From an uncultured bacterium (GTDB lineage: Bacteria > Actinomycetota > Coriobacteriia > Coriobacteriales > Coriobacteriaceae): a stretch of DNA of 64,000 nt. A program made the translations under genes and the position numbers. Location: NCBI GenBank assembly GCA_905214465.1, contig CAJMMD010000012.1, positions 7,882 through 71,881 of the forward strand, written 5' to 3'. Position 1 is the first letter of the stretch. The number at the start of each line of letters is the position of its first letter. The notes beneath the pieces were generated by a model. It ran no database searches, was not told the origin of the DNA, and saw only the letters and a list, made by a program, of their open reading frames with translations. Below, piece by piece: positions 61,122 to 64,000 of this stretch.

Positions 61122-62204
61122 ATGCGCACGATCGGAATGAGCGACTACACCGTTGGCGAAGACTGCTTTGACGAGCTGCCCGCCGCACTGGCAGAGTACG
61201 GAGCGACCAAGGTCGCCATCATTGGCGGCAAGCGAGCCCTGGCCGCGGCGCTTCCCAGTATCGAAGCGGCACTGGAGGGCACCGGCGTCGAGATTCTGGA
61301 GACACGCGTCTATGGCACCAACAGCACGCGTGCCAATATCGCCAAGGTTGTGAACTCCCCCGCCTGCCGAGAGGCCGATGTGCTCATCGCATGCGGCGGC
61401 GGCAAAGCGCTCGACACCGTCAAGACGGCGGCCATCGAGCTCAAGAAGATCGTCTTTACGGTACCGACGATCTGCTCCAACTGCTCGGCCGCGACCGCCA
61501 TTGCCGTCGTGTACAACGACGACGGCTCGCTCGAGGGCTATTCGTACCCCAACCGACCGGCGCATATCTTCATCAATCCCAGGATCATCGCCGAGGCTCC
61601 GGCGGAGTACTTCTGGGCGGGCGTGGGCGATGCCCTGTCCAAGCAGCCCGAGGTCGAGTACGCCACGAGCGCCGGCAACCTGGAGCACACCGCAGGTCTT
61701 GGCCTGGCGCTCGCACACACCTGCTCCGAGCCGCTGTTTACCTATGGCGTGCAGGGTCTTGAGGACGTTCGCCAGAACCTGTCGACCGAAGCCGTCAAGC
61801 AGATCGCGCTCGATATCGTGGTCAACACGGGCTACGTCTCCAACCTGACCAACCAAAACGATTACTACTACAACTCGAGCGTGGCGCATGCGTTCTACAA
61901 CGCCACGTGCAGCATCCCGCGCGAGGGCTCCTACCTGCACGGCGAGGTCGTGAGCCTGGGCGTGCTCGTGCTGTTTGCCTATACGGGCGATACCGAGAAC
62001 CTTGAGCGCTACGCCGCCTTTAACAAGCAGATGGGGCTGCCCGTGACGCTTGAGCAGGTCGGCCTTTCCGAGGCCGACATCCCTGCCCTGTGCGAGTTCG
62101 CGCACGCCACCAACGAGTGGAAGCAGGGAAACCCCGAGCCCTTCACCGACGAAAAGTTCGCCGCCGCCATCAAGGCTGCCAACACCTACGGCCACACGCT
62201 CTAG
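61122..62204 (+). CDS. Iron-containing alcohol dehydrogenase, glycerol-dehydrogenase-like
   Basis: The 360-residue group-III dehydrogenase has an N-terminal NAD-binding domain (ACGGGKALDTVKTAA) and metal ligands in GVGDALSKQPE (Asp), SSVAHAFYNA (His) and YLHGEVVSLG (His). It probably oxidises glycerol or reduces dihydroxyacetone or a related ketone. The ATG at 61122 follows AGAAGG; an upstream in-frame ATG exists but is not needed. Monocistronic, divergent from ileS, and ended by tandem terminators. Confidence 0.85.
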   Translation: MRTIGMSDYTVGEDCFDELPAALAEYGATKVAIIGGKRALAAALPSIEAALEGTGVEILETRVYGTNSTRANIAKVVNSPACREADVLIACGGGKALDTVKTAAIELKKIVFTVPTICSNCSAATAIAVVYNDDGSLEGYSYPNRPAHIFINPRIIAEAPAEYFWAGVGDALSKQPEVEYATSAGNLEHTAGLGLALAHTCSEPLFTYGVQGLEDVRQNLSTEAVKQIALDIVVNTGYVSNLTNQNDYYYNSSVAHAFYNATCSIPREGSYLHGEVVSLGVLVLFAYTGDTENLERYAAFNKQMGLPVTLEQVGLSEADIPALCEFAHATNEWKQGNPEPFTDEKFAAAIKAANTYGHTL

Positions 62205-62214
62205 GACTGGACCA

Positions 62215-62257
62215 AAACCACCACAAAGGGGACAGGCACCTTTCTGGTGGTTTTTTG
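62215..62257 (+). terminator. Terminator with dispersed hairpin sequence, copy 2
   Basis: ACCACC and GGTGGT arms around AAAGGGGACAGGCACCTTT, followed by TTTTTTG. This is the inverse-loop version of the hairpin at 54530-54572. Confidence 0.8.
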
Positions 62258-62276
62258 TTGCTCCAGCATTCAGTTC

Positions 62277-62322
62277 GTACTCGAACCCGATTCTTTACAA
62301 GAAAGGGTTCGGGTACGTTTTT
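62277..62322 (+). terminator. Second terminator after the dehydrogenase
   Basis: GTACTCGAACCC (62277-62288) pairs with GGGTTCGGGTAC (62305-62316) apart from one position, then GTTTTTG. Confidence 0.75.
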
Positions 62323-62483
62323 GTTTATCGGAAATTCTGCGGAAGGACTACTCGGAACGGTAAACAGGAACGAACAGGGGCAGGGTATCATCGTGGTGAT
62401 GGTATCCAGCCTTTTCTTTTGCGGGATCAAGGTCGCTTTGTGCGAACTTGATCGCCACCTATATGGCGCATTGATGGCAATTG

Positions 62484-62613
62484 CTGCGTACGTGCGTACC
62501 GGGAGCCTGTACACCTCTGGCAAGGCGTAACACACTAGACTTTGTTCCAAAGTCCGCGTGCTAAGGGGGCAGGCTCCTTAGAATTCCTGTGGAGTGTGTA
62601 CGCACGTACGCAG
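62484..62613. repeat. 130-bp inverted repeat with nested arms
   Basis: Perfect 16-bp outer arms CTGCGTACGTGCGTAC (62484-62499) and its complement (62598-62613) enclose a second pair, GGAGCCTG (62502-62509) and CAGGCTCC (62570-62577). No gene is visible between 62323 and 62711. It may be a miniature element or the edge of the adjoining mobile element. Confidence 0.7.
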
Positions 62614-62711
62614 GAAAACGGCAAAATTTCACTATATCGGGGTGTTCTTTCATTGGAGAGTATGATATACTCGGCTTAGTTCAACAAATCGAAATTTGAG
62701 GAGATAGACTA

Positions 62712-63230
62712 GTGAGAACATACGAGAATAAAGATGAACTTAAGAACGAGATAAATAAAAGTTTTGCAAAGTACATTTCAGAATTTGATATTATTCCGGA
62801 ATCATTAAAAGATAAGAGAGTTGAGGAAGTTGACAGAACTCCAGCAGAAAATCTTGCTTACCAGGTTGGCTGGACAACTCTTGTTCTTAAATGGGAATCA
62901 GACGAAAGAAATGGTCTTCATGTCAAGACTCCTTCGGATGATTTCAAGTGGAATCAGCTTGGCGAATTATATCAATGGTTTACAGATACATATGCTTATC
63001 TGTCGTTGCAGGAGTTGAAAGATATGCTGAGAGAGAATATTAATTCGATTTATGAAATGATTGACTCATTAAGCGACGAAGAGTTATTCGAGCCACATAT
63101 GAGAAAGTGGGCCGATGAAGCAACCAAAACAGCGGTCTGGGAAGTATACAAGTTTATACATGTTAACACGGTTGCTCCGTTCGGAACATTTAGAACTAAG
63201 ATTAGAAAATGGAAAAAGATAGCACTATAA
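62712..63230 (+). CDS. ClbS/DfsB-family protein (DUF1706; colibactin-resistance-like)
   Basis: The 172-residue all-helical protein has the family layout: KDELKNEINKSFAKY at the start, a central NLAYQVGWTTLVLKWE, FKWNQLGELYQWF and a Trp-rich end. ClbS of the E. coli pks island hydrolyses the colibactin cyclopropane and protects the producer; most family members have not been tested. The GTG at 62712 has GGAG eight bases upstream. The gene is strikingly AT-rich compared with the rest of the window, which indicates transfer from a low-GC organism. It sits beside a serine recombinase gene. Confidence 0.75.
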   Translation: MRTYENKDELKNEINKSFAKYISEFDIIPESLKDKRVEEVDRTPAENLAYQVGWTTLVLKWESDERNGLHVKTPSDDFKWNQLGELYQWFTDTYAYLSLQELKDMLRENINSIYEMIDSLSDEELFEPHMRKWADEATKTAVWEVYKFIHVNTVAPFGTFRTKIRKWKKIAL

Positions 63231-63586
63231 CTTCCAGTTTGCTGTACTCGTTCCTAGCAGGGTTTGGGGCAGGCACGCCCCAACAAGAAGCTGTCCCAAA
63301 GGGGCAAGAATTTTCAAGAATTGAAAATTTGTGGCCACGGGACGATTCTTGCTCTCAGCTAATTCGCTCAAAACAGCTTTTGCGCAATTGTTTCCAAATT
63401 GTTAAGACGCATAAAGCAAGCAAAGAACCTTTTTCTTCTGAAGTGGTGGTGTTCACGGTGAGCACCACCACTTTTCTGTTTTGTTTTTCTTGCAAACGGG
63501 TGCGAAATATGGTATATAGGTTATACGAAACATTGCTTCGATTGAATAACCTGACATTCAATGATGTGTAAAGAGAGGTGCAGCCA
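63231..63586. other. AT-rich gap between the ClbS-like gene and the recombinase
   Basis: No convincing gene. It holds the hairpin listed at 63442-63485 and an AT-rich leader for the recombinase. An att site of the integrative element would be expected here, but no repeat partner is inside the window. Confidence 0.4.
63442..63485 (+). terminator. Terminator upstream of the serine recombinase
   Basis: AGTGGTGGTG (63442-63451) pairs perfectly with CACCACCACT (63463-63472), followed by TTTTCTGTTTTG on the plus strand. Confidence 0.75.
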
Positions 63587-64000
63587 TGACCGCCGTAATC
63601 TACGCCCGCTATTCATCCGATAGCCAGCGCGAAGCGTCCATTGAGGGACAGCTGCGCGACTGCAAGGACTACGCCGAGAAAAACGGCATCACCGTGGTCG
63701 GCACCTACATTGACCGTGCCTACTCTGCCAAGACGGATGACCGCCCGGAGTTCCAGCACATGATAAAGGACAGCGCGAAGAAAATCTTCGATGTGGTTCT
63801 GGTCTGGAAGCTCGACCGCTTTGCCCGGAACCGCTACGATGCTGTGAACTACAAGCACCAGCTGGAAAAGAACGGTGTTCATCTGGTGTCTGCCATGGAA
63901 CCCATTTCGCAAGGGCCTGAAGGCATTATGGTGGAGAGTATGCTTATTGGCATGGCGGAATACTATTCCGCCGAACTCGCCCTGAAAGTGGCGCGCGGTG
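63587..64000 (+). CDS. Large serine recombinase, N-terminal part (cut by window end)
   Basis: 138 residues are visible, open at the right edge. The resolvase catalytic domain is clear: YARYSSDSQ with the nucleophilic serine (Ser10 or 11), the SIEGQ motif and KLDRFARNRYD with the catalytic arginines, then the E-helix start. Such proteins integrate and excise clostridial ICEs and phages. GAGAGG precedes the ATG. Codon use resembles Clostridia elements more than the neighbouring Collinsella-like genes. Confidence 0.88.

Noticed and set aside
62050..62550. Several 120-150 residue frames around the dehydrogenase 3' end
   Set aside because: They cross two terminators and the inverted repeat and show no domain pattern.
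63209..63571. 120-residue frame after the ClbS-like gene
   Set aside because: Runs through a terminator hairpin, has no ribosome binding site outside the preceding gene and matches nothing I recognise.

Overview
The window looks like chromosomal DNA from a gut Coriobacteriia, most probably Collinsella or a close relative. This rests on the gene content (alaS-ruvX-mltG, efp-gls24-nusB-xseB-tlyA-nadK-recN, a SigB-type sigma factor, an ileS T-box leader), high but not extreme GC, actinobacterial lspA/rluD/ileS order and Collinsella-like intergenic hairpins. The genus call is an inference.

Left edge (1-1336): an AT-rich stretch with a strong terminator, a tight cluster of DnaA-box sequences and the 3' two-thirds of a broken ABC ATPase gene. 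Cobalamin island (1337-22406, visibly more GC-rich than the rest): a 15-gene minus-strand operon (cbiF, cbiD, cbiL, cbiG, cbiH, cbiET, cbiA, cobT, cobU, cobS, a cobU-like/cobC fusion, cbiB, cobD, cobQ, cobO) with overlapping or abutting genes. It is divergent from a plus-strand arm behind a cobalamin riboswitch: a Tat-dependent lipoprotein CbiK-type chelatase, a small lipoprotein, a BtuF-like binding protein, BtuC and BtuD. cbiC, cbiJ and the uroporphyrinogen methyltransferase are not in the window. An IS3-type transposase remnant closes the island at about 22424-22660.

Core region (22664-62204): TetR regulator, flippase-like membrane protein, tRNA-Glu and CCA-adding enzyme; a fructose PTS block (two PfkB-family 1-phosphofructokinase paralogues, ptsI, ptsH, fruA, divergent RpiR regulator) with two large intergenic palindromes; then recN-nadK-tlyA-xseB-nusB-gls24-efp; pepQ; an AroB-like gene, aroK, a HAD phosphatase, mltG, ruvX and alaS; a SigB module with AI-2E-family exporter, RsbW-like protein, DUF948-like protein and rarA; a dGTPase-like HD protein, a short prepilin peptidase and a glycosyltransferase; rluD-lspA; ileS with a T-box leader; and a glycerol-dehydrogenase-like enzyme.

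Right edge (62205-64000): terminators, a 130-bp inverted repeat, an AT-rich ClbS/DfsB-family gene (the family of the colibactin self-resistance protein) and the start of a large serine recombinase cut by the window end. This looks like the margin of an integrative element.

The most interesting unit is the riboswitch-controlled arm at 16484-22406. An exported metal chelatase, two lipoproteins that appear to share a beta-rich domain, and an importer whose ATPase carries an extra C-terminal domain suggest a surface system for metallating or capturing tetrapyrroles or corrinoids that works alongside de novo cobamide synthesis.
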